This document shows, one piece after another, positions 51,589 through 60,810 of a stretch of DNA of 64,000 nt. This stretch comes from a halophilic archaeon (GTDB taxonomy: Archaea; Halobacteriota; Halobacteria; Halobacteriales; Haladaptataceae). A program made the translations under genes and the position numbers. The DNA lies in NCBI GenBank assembly GCA_003298465.1, contig QNGA01000004.1:62001-126000 (forward strand), read 5' to 3'. Each line of letters begins with the position of its first letter. The first letter of the stretch is position 1. Under the pieces are notes generated by a model. The model was not told where the DNA came from. It saw only the letters and a program-made list of their open reading frames with translations, and made no database searches.

Positions 51589-54311
51589 CGGTCCCCCGCT
51601 CCGCGTTCGTCGGCGAGTCGCTCCTGCCACTCGCTGACCCGTTCCATCAGCTCCAGCGGCGACGTGTCGGCCACCTCGACGTCCGCGAGTTCGTCCAGCA
51701 CGTCCGCGGCGGCCGGGTCGAGCGACGCAGACCCGCTCCCGTCGCCCGCCGTCTCGGCCGTCGCCGGTGCGTTCGCCGTGCGTTCGCTCGCCTCGGGCGA
51801 CGCGTCGTCGGCCGACGCGCCGTTCCGGAAGCCCTCCGACCCGAGGTCGAAGACGGCCTGGACCGTCTCGTCGGACTCCGACCCGCGGGCCTCGATGGCC
51901 TTCTCGTCGCGCAGTCGCTCCAGCACCTCGCGCGACCGGTCGACGACGGGGGCGGGCACTCCCGCGAGGTCCGCGACGTGGATGCCGTACGAGCGGTCCG
52001 TCGGCCCGTCCCGGACGGTGCGGAGGAAGGTCACGTCGCCGTCCGACTCGTCCGCCGCGACGTGGACGTTCTCGACGCGGGGCAGGTGGTCCGCGAGCGT
52101 CGTGAGTTCGTGGTAGTGGGTGGCGAAGAGCGTCTTCGCCCGCACCTCGTTGTGGAGGTACTCCGTGGCGGCCCAGGCGATGGAGATGCCGTCGTACGTC
52201 GCGGTGCCGCGTCCGACCTCGTCGAGGACGACCAGCGAGTCCTCCGTCGCGGAGTGGAGGATGTTGCTCAGTTCCTGCATCTCGACCATGAAGGTCGAGC
52301 GGCCCTGCGCGAGTTCGTCGAGCGCGCCGACGCGGGTGAAGATGGCGTCCACGAGGCCGACCCGCGCCTCGTCGGCGGGGACGAAACTCCCCACCTGCGC
52401 CAGCAGGACGACGAGCGCGGCCTGGCGCATGTACGTCGACTTCCCGCTCATGTTCGGCCCCGTCACGACGAGGAACTCGCGACCGGCGTCGGAACCGGAC
52501 GTCCCCATCCGCAGGTCGTTCGGCACGAACTCGGTGGTCTGCTCGACGACCGGGTGGCGACCCTGCCGGATTTCCAGTCCGGAGTCCGCGAGTTCGGGGC
52601 GCACCCAGCCGTTCTCGACGGCGTGGACCGCGAAGCTGGCGAGCACGTCGAGTTCCGCGAGCGCCCGCCCGACGTCCTGGAGGAGTTCCGCGCGGGCGGC
52701 GACGCGAGCGCGGAGCTCTTCGAACAGTTCGTACTCCAGGTCGCCGCGTCGCTCTTCGAGGCGCAGAATCTCGCGCTCGCGCTCCTGGAGTTCGTCGGTG
52801 ACGTACCGCTCGGAGTTCTTCAGCGTCTTGATGGCCTCGTACTCCTCGGGCACCTCGTCCGTCTCGGACTGGCCGACCTGGACGTAGTAGCCGTCGGTCT
52901 TGTTGCGGTCGACCTGGAGGTGGGTGATGCCGGTGCGGCGCTTCTCTCGCTCCGCCAGGGTGTCTATCCACTCGACGTCCTCCTCGTACTGCTCGACGAG
53001 GGCGTCCAGTTCGTCGTCGTACCCCGTCCGGAAGAGCCCGCCCTGCGTGACGGTGCCCGGCGGGTCCTCGGCCAGCGCGTCGGCGAGTTCCGCCCGGAGC
53101 GCGTCGGCCGCCTCGCGGTCCGGTCGCTCGACCACGTCGGCGAGCGGGGAGTCCGCGAGCGTCGGGTCGGACGCGACGGTCTCGGCGACGTCGGGGAGCA
53201 CGGCGAGGGCGTCCCGTACCCGGAGCAGGTCGCGGGCGTCGGCGCTTCCGTGGGCCGCCTTGCTCGCCAGCCGTTCGAGGTCGTAGGCGTCGTCCAGACG
53301 CTCCCGCACGCGCTCGCGGGCCAGCGCGGCCTCCGCGAACGCGGCGACGCCGTCCTGGCGCTCGGTGAGCAGGTCCGGCGAGCGACGGGGACGCTGGAGC
53401 CACTCCTTCAGCAGGCGCCTGCCGGGGCTGGTGACGGTGTGGTCGACCGTGGCGAACAGCGACCCCTCGCGGTCGCCCTGCATCGTCTCGGTGAGTTCGA
53501 GGTTGCGCTGGGTCGTCGCGTCGAGTTCGACGTGGTCGCCCCGCCGGTACTGCTGGAGCCGGGTCATCGACTCCCGCACCCCGGTGCCGGTCGTCTCGAC
53601 GTAGTCGAGCACCGCGCCCGCCGCACGGACGGCCGGGGAGTCCCCGGCGTTCGCGTCGAGGCCGACGCTCGACAGCGCCGCTTCGCCGAACTGCTCGCGG
53701 GCGACGTGGCGGGCCTTGCCGGGCGCGAAGGCGTTGGCCTCGTGGAGCGACAGCGAGGCGTCCACGCGCTCCCGGAGGCGGGAGAGGAACTCGTCGTCGT
53801 TGCGCACGTCCGGACCCGGCAGCACCTCCGCGGGCGCGAAGCGGTAGAGTTCCGTCAGCGCGGCGTCCGCGTCCGCGACGTCGGTCACGAGGAACCGACC
53901 GGTCGTCACGTCGGCGAACGCGAGGCCGACGGCGTCCTCGTCGCGCACGACGGCGGCGAGGTACCGGGCGTCCGTGTCGGTCGTCTCCAGCAGCGTCCCG
54001 GGCGTGACCACTCGCGTTACCTCCCGGGCGTGGCCGTCGCCCGTCTCGTGCTGGTCGGCGACGGCGACCCGGTAGCCGCGCTCGACGAGGCTCTTGAGGT
54101 ACGGCGTCAGGTCGTCGACGGGAACGCCGGCCATCGGATAGCTGCTCCCGTGGCTCGACTTCTGGGAGACCTTCAGGTCGAGCGCGTCCGCGACGAGTTC
54201 CGCGTCCTCGCCGAAGAACTCGTAGAAGTCGCCGACCTGCATCGTCAGCACGTCCGCGTCCGCCTCCTCCTTGAGCGAGAGGAACTCCCCCACGATGCCG
54301 CCCTCGCTCAC
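51585..54311 (-). CDS. mutS: DNA mismatch repair protein MutS
   Basis: 908 aa from the GTG at 54309-54311, which has GAGGTGGTG a few bases upstream and puts IVGEFLSLKEEADADVLTMQ at the N-terminus; a start at 54416 would add 35 unrelated residues. Mismatch-binding motif MQVGDFYEFFGEDA, then connector, core, clamp, and the ATPase with VVTGPNMSGKSTYMRQAA (Walker A), LVVLDEVGRGTATYDG (Walker B) and FATHYHELT. A C-terminal acidic linker (about 800-860) precedes the short helical end. No mutL in this window. Confidence 0.96.
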   Translation of the reverse strand: MSEGGIVGEFLSLKEEADADVLTMQVGDFYEFFGEDAELVADALDLKVSQKSSHGSSYPMAGVPVDDLTPYLKSLVERGYRVAVADQHETGDGHAREVTRVVTPGTLLETTDTDARYLAAVVRDEDAVGLAFADVTTGRFLVTDVADADAALTELYRFAPAEVLPGPDVRNDDEFLSRLRERVDASLSLHEANAFAPGKARHVAREQFGEAALSSVGLDANAGDSPAVRAAGAVLDYVETTGTGVRESMTRLQQYRRGDHVELDATTQRNLELTETMQGDREGSLFATVDHTVTSPGRRLLKEWLQRPRRSPDLLTERQDGVAAFAEAALARERVRERLDDAYDLERLASKAAHGSADARDLLRVRDALAVLPDVAETVASDPTLADSPLADVVERPDREAADALRAELADALAEDPPGTVTQGGLFRTGYDDELDALVEQYEEDVEWIDTLAEREKRRTGITHLQVDRNKTDGYYVQVGQSETDEVPEEYEAIKTLKNSERYVTDELQEREREILRLEERRGDLEYELFEELRARVAARAELLQDVGRALAELDVLASFAVHAVENGWVRPELADSGLEIRQGRHPVVEQTTEFVPNDLRMGTSGSDAGREFLVVTGPNMSGKSTYMRQAALVVLLAQVGSFVPADEARVGLVDAIFTRVGALDELAQGRSTFMVEMQELSNILHSATEDSLVVLDEVGRGTATYDGISIAWAATEYLHNEVRAKTLFATHYHELTTLADHLPRVENVHVAADESDGDVTFLRTVRDGPTDRSYGIHVADLAGVPAPVVDRSREVLERLRDEKAIEARGSESDETVQAVFDLGSEGFRNGASADDASPEASERTANAPATAETAGDGSGSASLDPAAADVLDELADVEVADTSPLELMERVSEWQERLADERGAGDR

Positions 54312-54604
54312 GGCGACACCACCTCGAAGCGGGACCGCGAGCGTGCGAATCGCGTCTGCAGAGTCATACTCACTTCCAGTCCCGGCGCGACCAAAACGGT
54401 GTGGGTTCTCCGCCAACGTCGGCCGATTTCGGGGTTCTGAACAGTTCCCGCGAGCGACGGTTCCGGTGCCGGCGACCCGCCGACGGGGACGGCTCTCTCG
54501 GCGTCCGTCTCGCGGCGGTCGCCACCGGAGTCCGGCGACGCCACCGGACGCCGCTCGCCCGGACGAGGTCGGCGCTTTTTCCGGGCGTGAAAGAGAGCGT
54601 CAGG

Positions 54605-54613
54605 TCTATATTT
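54605..54613 (+). promoter_or_regulatory. TATA box of artA
   Basis: TCTATATTT lies 22-30 nt before the GTG start at 54635 and is one of the clearest TATA elements in the window. Confidence 0.6.
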
Positions 54614-54634
54614 CGGCGCGCCGAGAGTTAATTC

Positions 54635-55564
54635 GTGACTGCAGTCGTCCCCGAGTTCCTCCCCGACGTGCTGGCGTGGGTGGTCGTCGCGGCGTTCGTC
54701 GCCACGGCGGCCCTCGAACGGTACGACCGCCGGCGGGCCAGGGTCGTCGGTGCGGGCGCGTGGGTCGCCTTCGGCGCGTTCTGGGGCGTCCTCTTCCCGC
54801 AGTTCGCCTTCGGCATGAAGAGCTTCGTCGAGGGCGCGCTCAGCCTCGCGGCGGTCCCGCTCTGTCTCTACGCCGGCTACCAGCTGTACGCCGGTCGGGA
54901 CTCGCTGTTCCTCCTCTCGCGGGCCGTCGGCGCGATGGGGCTCATCTACCTTCCGTTCACGACCGTCGAGCCGGCCCGGGAGTTCCTCGTGGAGGCGGTG
55001 AGCTACCAGACCTACCTCGTCATCGAGGCGCTGGGCTACGACCCCGCGTTCACCGTCGCGGAGGAGAACGGCTACCACAGCGCGTTCGTCTTCACCGACG
55101 CGACCGGCCACGAGTACTACACCTACCTCGTGCTCGCCTGCACGGGCATCGGGAGCATGAGCATCTTCGGCGGCCTCATCGCCGCCGTCGACGCGCCGCT
55201 CCGGCGCAAGCTCCGGGCGTTCGCGCTCGCCGTCGGCGTCATCTGGCTGCTCAACGTCGCCCGGAACGTGTTCATCGCGCTCGCGTTCGGCAACCAGTGG
55301 TTCCAGTTCTTCGTCGACCCCATCACGACCCTCGTGGGGTACAGCCAGCCCGGGATGGTCTCCTTCTTCATCGCCGACCGGGTGCTGAGCCAGTTGCTCG
55401 CGCTCGTCGCGCTCGTCGGCATCCTGTGGCTCGTCGTCCGCGACGTGCCGGAGGTCCTGACCATCGTCGAGGACGTCGCCTACCTCGTCACCGGCAACGA
55501 GTACGACCTCCGGCGCACCGTCGCGGCGGACGGCGGAACCAGGCGGGACGATGCCGGTCGGTGA
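54635..55564 (+). CDS. artA: Archaeosortase A
   Basis: 309 aa from a leaderless-type GTG. Seven to eight TM segments. The catalytic residues are in place: Cys169 in LVLACTGIGSMS, Arg210 in LLNVARNVFIA and Arg249 in FFIADRVLSQ; the spacing (41 and 39 residues) equals that of the Haloferax volcanii enzyme (C173, R214, R253). ArtA removes the C-terminal helix of PGF-CTERM proteins and links them to lipid. A PGF-CTERM protein is encoded at 60811. The stop overlaps the phosphoesterase gene by 14 nt. Confidence 0.95.
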   Translation: MTAVVPEFLPDVLAWVVVAAFVATAALERYDRRRARVVGAGAWVAFGAFWGVLFPQFAFGMKSFVEGALSLAAVPLCLYAGYQLYAGRDSLFLLSRAVGAMGLIYLPFTTVEPAREFLVEAVSYQTYLVIEALGYDPAFTVAEENGYHSAFVFTDATGHEYYTYLVLACTGIGSMSIFGGLIAAVDAPLRRKLRAFALAVGVIWLLNVARNVFIALAFGNQWFQFFVDPITTLVGYSQPGMVSFFIADRVLSQLLALVALVGILWLVVRDVPEVLTIVEDVAYLVTGNEYDLRRTVAADGGTRRDDAGR

Positions 55565-56276
55565 CGAGGGGGTCGACGCGCCCGGTCCGGCGGCGAACGC
55601 CGAGTTCCGCGACCGGGCGGTCTACCTCCCGGCCGCCGACGCGCTCGTCCTCGCGGACCTCCACGTCGGCCGGGACGCCGTCGCGAACGTCGAACTCCCG
55701 CTCGGCGAGCGCGCGGACCTGACAGGTCGGCTCGACGCCCTGCTCGACCGGTTCGCCCCCGCCGAGGTCGTCTTCGCCGGCGACGTGCTCCAGGCGTTCG
55801 ACCACGTCCCGGACGGCGTCGAAGCGACGGTGACGGCGCTCCGCCGACGGGTCGCAGACGCCGGCGCGGACCTCACGGTCGTCCGGGGGAACCACGACGC
55901 GATGCTCGGAACGGTCGTCGACCACCGCGACGAGTACCGCCTCGCCGACGACACGCTCGTCTGCCACGGTCACGAGACGCCCGACGGGACGGCGCCGCGC
56001 TACGTCGTCGGCCACGACCACCCGGCCATCGAGATAGAGGGCAGGAAGCGGCCGTGCTACCTCTGGGGGCCGGACGTCTACGCCGGCAGCGACGTGCTCG
56101 TCCTCCCGGCGTTCACCCGCCTCGCCGCCGGCGTGGTCGTGAACCGACTGTCCGGGAGCGACTTCGACTCGCCGCTCGTCACCCGGGCGAACGACTTCCG
56201 GCCCATCGTCCGCGACGAGGACGGCGACGAGACGTACCGGTTCCCGCCGCTCGGCGAGTTCCGGCGACTGCTGTAG
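55551..56276 (+). CDS. Metallophosphoesterase
   Basis: 241 aa. Calcineurin-type motifs: ALVLADLHVGRD (D-x-H), VVFAGDVLQAFDH (GD), VVRGNHDAML (GNHD), VCHGHE and VVGHDHPAIEI (GHxH). This is the archaeal/bacterial subgroup often annotated as ICC-like or SbcD-like. Phosphodiesterase or phosphatase; substrate unknown. Overlap with artA implies co-expression. Confidence 0.9.
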   Translation: MPVGDEGVDAPGPAANAEFRDRAVYLPAADALVLADLHVGRDAVANVELPLGERADLTGRLDALLDRFAPAEVVFAGDVLQAFDHVPDGVEATVTALRRRVADAGADLTVVRGNHDAMLGTVVDHRDEYRLADDTLVCHGHETPDGTAPRYVVGHDHPAIEIEGRKRPCYLWGPDVYAGSDVLVLPAFTRLAAGVVVNRLSGSDFDSPLVTRANDFRPIVRDEDGDETYRFPPLGEFRRLL

Positions 56277-56278
56277 GG

Positions 56279-57562
56279 TTACAGGTCCTCGTACACCGCC
56301 CGGGCCGCCTTTCGACCGCTCTCCATCGCCGCGTTGAGCGACGACGCCTCGGTGTAGTCGCCCGCGAGGTAGACCCCTTCCTCGTCCGGCGCCCGGTTGT
56401 CCGGCAGCGCGTCGAAGATGTTGGGGGGCTGGGCGAACTGCGCGAACGGCATCCGGGCGGTGTGCAGGAGTTCGAGGTCCCCGAACCGGCGCTCGGGATA
56501 CCACGCCGCGAGCGTCCCCCGGACCGACTCGGCGAGGTCGGCGTCGGTCTCGTCCGGCGCGCCGAGGAACGTCGCGCTCAGCAGTTCGCGGTCGTCGGGC
56601 GCGTACTCCGGCGCGACGGTCGAGAGGGGGACCACCTCGTTCGGCGCAGTGCTGGCTTCGCCGTCCGGGCCGTCCCTCCGGTCGCCCGCGTTCAGCAGGA
56701 TGCGCTTGCCGGCTCCCAGGGGTTCGTCGACCGCGAAGTACTGGGTGACACAGCCGCGCTCGCCGGTCGGTATCGCGAAGACGTCGGTCAGATCGCGGGC
56801 CGACTTCGGGTCGGTCGCGACGACGACCGCGTCCGCCGACAGCGTCTCGCCGCCGAGCGAGAGTCCGGGGTCGTCGCCGCCCGCGACCGCCGTCACCGTC
56901 TCGCCGAGGTGGAGTTCCGCTCCCGCGTCGCGGGCCGCGTCGGCGAGCTGTCCGGGAATCGCCGCCATCCCGTCGGCCGGCACGGCGATGCGCCCGCGCG
57001 TCAGCATCTTGAACGTGAACTCGAACACCTTCTTCGAGGTCGACAGCGTCCGGTCGAGCGTGATGCCGCCGTAGAACGGCGCGGCGAAGTTCTGGACGAA
57101 CTTCGCGGAGAACCCCCGGTCGTCGAGGTACTCGGCGATGGACGCGTCCTCGCCCGCGAAGATGTCCCCGTTCGGCTTGTCGGCGAGTTCCCGTCGGAGC
57201 CTGAGCGTCCGGAGTTTGTCGCCCACCGTCACGTCGCGGTTCGCCGCCGACTCCAGCAGGGCCGTCGGGTCGCGCAGCGGGTCGGCGAGCACGGCGCGGT
57301 GGTTCTCCCGGGCGACGACCGCGCCGGGCTTGAAGTACCGCAGGTCGAGGGCGTCGTAGTCGAGTTCTCGCTGCGCCGCGGGGTAGGCGGTGAACAGCAC
57401 CTGGAACCCGCGGTCGAAGACGAACCCGTCCTCCCGCGTCGAGCGCACGCGACCGCCGACCGCCTCCTCGCGCTCGAACACCGCCACGTCGACGCCCAGG
57501 TCGGCGAGACGCCGGGCGGCCACGAGGCCGGCGACGCCGGCCCCCACGACGGCGACGGTCAC
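56279..57562 (-). CDS. FAD-dependent oxidoreductase (protoporphyrinogen oxidase/phytoene desaturase-like)
   Basis: 427 aa from the GTG at 57560-57562, preceded by GGAGG at a spacing of about 8 nt, with the conserved start VTVAVVGAGVAGLVAARRLA. An ATG at 57679 would add 39 non-conserved residues. Dinucleotide fold GAGVAGL, then FEREEAVGGRVRS, the central amine-oxidase-type region, and C-terminal GVYLAGDYTEASSLNAAMES for FAD. Acts on a hydrophobic amine or polyene substrate; heme or carotenoid chemistry is possible. Preceded by an unusually structured region. Confidence 0.87.
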   Translation of the reverse strand: MTVAVVGAGVAGLVAARRLADLGVDVAVFEREEAVGGRVRSTREDGFVFDRGFQVLFTAYPAAQRELDYDALDLRYFKPGAVVARENHRAVLADPLRDPTALLESAANRDVTVGDKLRTLRLRRELADKPNGDIFAGEDASIAEYLDDRGFSAKFVQNFAAPFYGGITLDRTLSTSKKVFEFTFKMLTRGRIAVPADGMAAIPGQLADAARDAGAELHLGETVTAVAGGDDPGLSLGGETLSADAVVVATDPKSARDLTDVFAIPTGERGCVTQYFAVDEPLGAGKRILLNAGDRRDGPDGEASTAPNEVVPLSTVAPEYAPDDRELLSATFLGAPDETDADLAESVRGTLAAWYPERRFGDLELLHTARMPFAQFAQPPNIFDALPDNRAPDEEGVYLAGDYTEASSLNAAMESGRKAARAVYEDL

Positions 57563-57726
57563 GACCGACCTCCCGCCGGTCGCCGCGGGCCGCTCGTCGA
57601 ATCCGCGTCGCTCTCGGAGTCGGCGAGGGCTGACGGTACTGACTCGGAGTTCATGGCCGACAGTTCGGTCGGTAGACACATGAAAGAACGGGGACGGCGG
57701 GACCGTCGAGCCTGCCGGTACTCCGC

Positions 57727-57778
57727 CGGCGGACCTGCAGTCCGCCGCGAGCGTTTCGAGGCGCGCGCCTCGAAACGC
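57727..57778. repeat. 8-bp hairpin followed by a 28-bp perfect palindrome
   Basis: CGGCGGAC (57727-57734) pairs with GTCCGCCG (57740-57747) around a five-base loop. Three bases later the half-site GCGTTTCGAGGCGC (57751-57764) meets its exact reverse complement at 57765-57778, with no spacer. A palindrome of 28 bp without mismatch is very unlikely by chance and is either a protein-binding dyad or a folded RNA element. Confidence 0.85.
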
Positions 57779-57883
57779 GCGAACGGTGAAACGGTGAGAG
57801 AGAACGCGGCGGCCGAGCGGACCGGCGACGGAACGAAGTGGAGCGAAAGAGGGATGCTCTCGATGAACCCCCTATAAGGGGCC

Positions 57884-57914
57884 GTCGTCAGTACGCACTG
57901 ACGACCGTGGTCGT
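57884..57914. terminator. Overlapping alternative hairpins after the PAPS-reductase-like gene
   Basis: GTCGTCAGT (57884-57892) pairs with ACTGACGAC (57897-57905), loop 4 nt. ACGACC (57901-57906) also pairs with GGTCGT (57909-57914), loop 2 nt. The two share 57901-57905, so only one can form. They lie 12-42 nt after the stop of the minus-strand gene, where a terminator or attenuator would be. Confidence 0.6.
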
Positions 57915-57925
57915 CCGAAAGGGTT

Positions 57926-58897
57926 CTACATGTAGCCGAGGTCGCGCAGGCGCTCCATCAGGTCCTCTTTGTCCTGGGCGCGGCCCGCGCGCTCGGTCGT
58001 GTTCTCCATGTCCTGCAGCCACGCCGGTTCCTGGGCGCTCTTCTCGGTGGAGACCTCGCTACCGAGCGAGCGGAAGCCGGCGAAGTACTTCGGCGAGACC
58101 GGGATGTCGTCCTGCGTGAGGTCGTTCGGCAGGTCGTCGGCGGACTCGGGGACGTAGCCGTCGTCGGGGTACTCGTCGACGGTGTCCGGAACGACGAAGT
58201 TCCAGAAGGCGTCCCAGACCGCGGCTTCGTCGAACTGGAGAATCGGCTGGATGCGGTCGTGGGGCGGGTAGATGTCGGGGTCGTGGCGCGGGCTGAAGAA
58301 CGTCTCGTCGGCGCGTGCCTCCTGTTCGTCCCAGCGGACGCCGGAGATGACGCCGTCGACGTCGTACTCTTCGAGCGCGTCGTTCAGCGCGACCGTCTTC
58401 AGCAGGTGGTTGCCGACGTAGGTGTCGAGCAGGAACGGGAACGTGTCCTCCTCGTACTCCAGCAGGTCGCGGACGTGGTGCTGGTTGTGCTCGTCGAGTT
58501 CCGAGACGGGGATGTCGTCGCCGGGTTCGAGGTCGTGTTCCTCGGCGTACTCGCCCACGTCCTCGTTGCGGGCGTAGATGACCTCCAGGTCCCACTCGTC
58601 GGCCCACTTCTCGACGAAGTCGTGGATGGCGTTGAAGTGCTGGTAGTGGTCGATGAACACCGCGGGCGGGACTTCGAGGTCGAACCGCTCGGCGACCTCC
58701 TTGATGAAGTACAGCGTGAGCGTGGAGTCCTTGCCGCCGGTCCACATGACGGCCGGGTTCTCGTACTGCTCGAGGCCCTCTCGCGTGACCTCGATGGCCT
58801 TCTCGATCTTGTCCTCGAGCGAGGGGTAGTCGGCCGGATCTTCGCCTTCGCCGGCGTCGTAGTCGACGTCCAGGTAGTCGGGGAAGTTCTGCGGCAT
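57926..58897 (-). CDS. PAPS reductase-family PP-loop protein
   Basis: 323 aa. PP-loop VMWTGGKDSTLTLYF at about 50-64 binds ATP or an adenylyl-sulfate; AVFIDHYQHFNAIHDF and YPPHDRIQPILQFDEAAVWD are later family motifs. No C-terminal ECGLH-type Cys of assimilatory APS/PAPS reductase is seen, so it may be another PP-loop enzyme (for example a thiolation or adenylation enzyme). Promoter: an AT-rich TTATATCTAATTA immediately upstream (about 58903-58918). Confidence 0.85.
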   Translation of the reverse strand: MPQNFPDYLDVDYDAGEGEDPADYPSLEDKIEKAIEVTREGLEQYENPAVMWTGGKDSTLTLYFIKEVAERFDLEVPPAVFIDHYQHFNAIHDFVEKWADEWDLEVIYARNEDVGEYAEEHDLEPGDDIPVSELDEHNQHHVRDLLEYEEDTFPFLLDTYVGNHLLKTVALNDALEEYDVDGVISGVRWDEQEARADETFFSPRHDPDIYPPHDRIQPILQFDEAAVWDAFWNFVVPDTVDEYPDDGYVPESADDLPNDLTQDDIPVSPKYFAGFRSLGSEVSTEKSAQEPAWLQDMENTTERAGRAQDKEDLMERLRDLGYM

Positions 58898-59173
58898 GAG
58901 TCGTAATTAGATATAATTATGGGAGTAAAGTGCTTTTCGGCTTCGATAGACCGCGGTACGGCGTCACGTGGTCCTGAGTCGAATCCCGGGAGGGCCGCCG
59001 TCTCCGTTACTCGACGGGGCCGGGTCCGACCGGAGACGTCGCGTCGACCGCTCTGGCGCCGGTCCCGCGCCGGTCGACCGCCCGGCGGGGACGCGACCGG
59101 TCGACGCGCCAGCGCGGGGAGCGACGAGCGTCTTCGGAAGGTGCAAATAACCCGGACGCCGAACCCCGGAACG
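58898..59173. other. Divergent intergenic region
   Basis: 276 bases holding the PAPS-like gene promoter (58900-58920) and a GTGCAAATAA element (59141-59150) 24 nt before the DUF5797 ATG. Nothing else noted. Confidence 0.5.
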
Positions 59174-59680
59174 ATGACGCTGTCCGAGGAGGTCCGGGAA
59201 CGACTCGCCGACCTGGTCGAACTGCAACCGACGAAGAACAGCGAACTCCAGGAGCGGTGGGGGTTAGAGAGCGGTAGCGAGGTCCACCAGTACCTCGAGA
59301 ACGAACTCGGGGAGTACTACTACCGCGACGAGGACAGCTACATCCGCGCGACCGCGGAGGCGAACGACCTCGTCGACGTCGAACCCGGCGTGGAGGCCGA
59401 AGAGGGCGAGGACGTGCCGAGCGTCGTCCGCGTCCCGGACCTCCAGCGCCGCGTGTTCGAGGTGCTGGCCGGTCCCGACGAGCGCTCCCAGAGCGTCGTC
59501 TCGGTCCTGCACGACCTCCGCGAGGCGTTCGATATCGACCCGAGCGCCGACGAGGTGCGGTCGGCGCTCCAGGCGCTCAAGCGGAAGGGCGTCGTCGAGG
59601 TCGTCTACCGGACCGTGCCGACGTTCAAACTCGCCGCTCCGCGCGAGGACGTCGAGGTCGAGACGGCACAGAAGAACTAG
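59174..59680 (+). CDS. DUF5797 family protein, winged-helix type
   Basis: 168 aa. LSEEVRERLADLVELQPTKN and ELQERWGLESGSEVHQYLEN give an N-terminal helix-turn-helix; a second winged-helix-like half follows (LRRAFDID-type helices, VRSALQALKRKGVVEVVYRT). Probably a haloarchaeal DNA-binding regulator. Leaderless-type TATA GTGCAAATAA. Convergent with the DUF5787 gene, stops overlapping by 4 nt. Confidence 0.83.
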   Translation: MTLSEEVRERLADLVELQPTKNSELQERWGLESGSEVHQYLENELGEYYYRDEDSYIRATAEANDLVDVEPGVEAEEGEDVPSVVRVPDLQRRVFEVLAGPDERSQSVVSVLHDLREAFDIDPSADEVRSALQALKRKGVVEVVYRTVPTFKLAAPREDVEVETAQKN

Positions 59681-60690
59681 GGCCGCTCGCGCTCGCGCCG
59701 CCGCTCCAGCAGTCGCCGGATGCCCTTCCCAGGGCCGCCCTCGATGGGCCAGCCGCGCTGTCGCCAGGTCGGCGGTTCGGGTTCGAACTGCGAGCAGGAC
59801 TGCGAGCACTCAGCGGCGGTCTGGCACCGTCCCTTCGCCGCACAGTACGGCAGCATCGTCGCGCCCTCGTGGCGCAGTTCGAAGTGTCGGCAGTCGGGCC
59901 GCATCGTCTCCGCGTACGACCGCCAGCCGCGCTCGTAGGCGCGCTCGGCGATGGCGAGGCGCTTCTCGCGCTTCCACTCGGGGTCGGCGTACTCGAAGCG
60001 CGCCGCCGACCGGTCGTACGTTCCGCCCTCCGGTCGTTCGAGGATGCGCGTTCCGGGTGCGTCCACGTCCAGCGACCGCGGGAACCACGCCACCTCGGCG
60101 TCGTCGTCTTCGAAGGTGAGGATGCCGACCTCGACGGGCATGGCCTCCAGCAGCGCGGGTTCGACCCGGTCGCCCGTCGCGCGCGTCGCGACCCAGACCT
60201 CGTCCGCGAGCGCCAGCGCGACGTCCCGTTCGACCTGGCCGCGGAGGGCGCGGGCCGCGCTCGCGTCGAGGTCGGGCTTGTTCTCCACGGCGACGATGCG
60301 TTCGACCCAGTCCGGATACCGGTAGCGTCGCCGTACCTGGAGGCGGTTCCGCCGCTTGCGAACGTCGAGGACTCCGCGGTCGTCCGCACGGTGGATGGTC
60401 TCGCGGACGTACCGCCACGGGTAGCCCGGGTCGGGGAGCGCGTCCTGGTACCACGCCCACTCTCCGGGCGCGTTGCGGACGACGTGGAGCAGGTCCGAGT
60501 CGAGTCGGCGACGACCGAACTGCTCGCGTCGCGCCAGCGCGTCGGCGTCCACCTCGACGACGACGGTGTCCCAGCGGCGGCGCTTCGTCCCGAGCTGTCG
60601 GGCGACGAGGGCGTCGCGGTCGCCGTCGGGGTGCCACGCTCGCTCGGCCCACCGACACGTCCGTAGTTCGAAGACGAACTCGGGCTCCAT
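59677..60690 (-). CDS. DUF5787 family protein
   Basis: 337 aa from the ATG at 60688-60690; an upstream start adds 11 residues. Begins EPEFVFELRTCRWAERAWHP, has a central nuclease-like stretch IVAVENKPDLDASAARALRG (E-x-K after a hydrophobic strand, like PD-(D/E)xK folds), and a C-terminal Cys cluster CRHFELRHEGATMLPYCAAKGRC with CSQSCSQF suggesting zinc or Fe-S. A restriction-endonuclease-like fold is my inference. Function unknown. Confidence 0.8.
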   Translation of the reverse strand: MEPEFVFELRTCRWAERAWHPDGDRDALVARQLGTKRRRWDTVVVEVDADALARREQFGRRRLDSDLLHVVRNAPGEWAWYQDALPDPGYPWRYVRETIHRADDRGVLDVRKRRNRLQVRRRYRYPDWVERIVAVENKPDLDASAARALRGQVERDVALALADEVWVATRATGDRVEPALLEAMPVEVGILTFEDDDAEVAWFPRSLDVDAPGTRILERPEGGTYDRSAARFEYADPEWKREKRLAIAERAYERGWRSYAETMRPDCRHFELRHEGATMLPYCAAKGRCQTAAECSQSCSQFEPEPPTWRQRGWPIEGGPGKGIRRLLERRRERERP

Positions 60691-60810
60691 AGTCGTCCCA
60701 GCAGCCCCGCCCCGGTAAACCATTCGAATACGCTTAGATATCAGAAAACATTTACAATTAGCTGTCAGATTTTACGTGCGGAGTTTTGTCAATCCAAACT
60801 GCGAACTACC

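Larger units (their letters stand above)
57563..57925 (-). other. Highly structured intergenic/leader region of the FAD oxidoreductase
   Basis: 363 bases between two minus-strand genes. Contains, in minus-strand order, the overlapping hairpins at 57884-57914, a CCCCTTATAGGGG element (57869-57881 region) with a TATA core, the 28-bp palindrome 57751-57778 and the hairpin 57727-57747. If the TATAGG element is the promoter, the mRNA would have a structured leader of about 290 nt. Confidence 0.6.

Noticed and set aside
54312..54416. N-terminal extension of MutS to 54416
   Set aside because: The added 35 residues do not match MutS, and the GTG at 54311 has a clear ribosome binding sequence just upstream.
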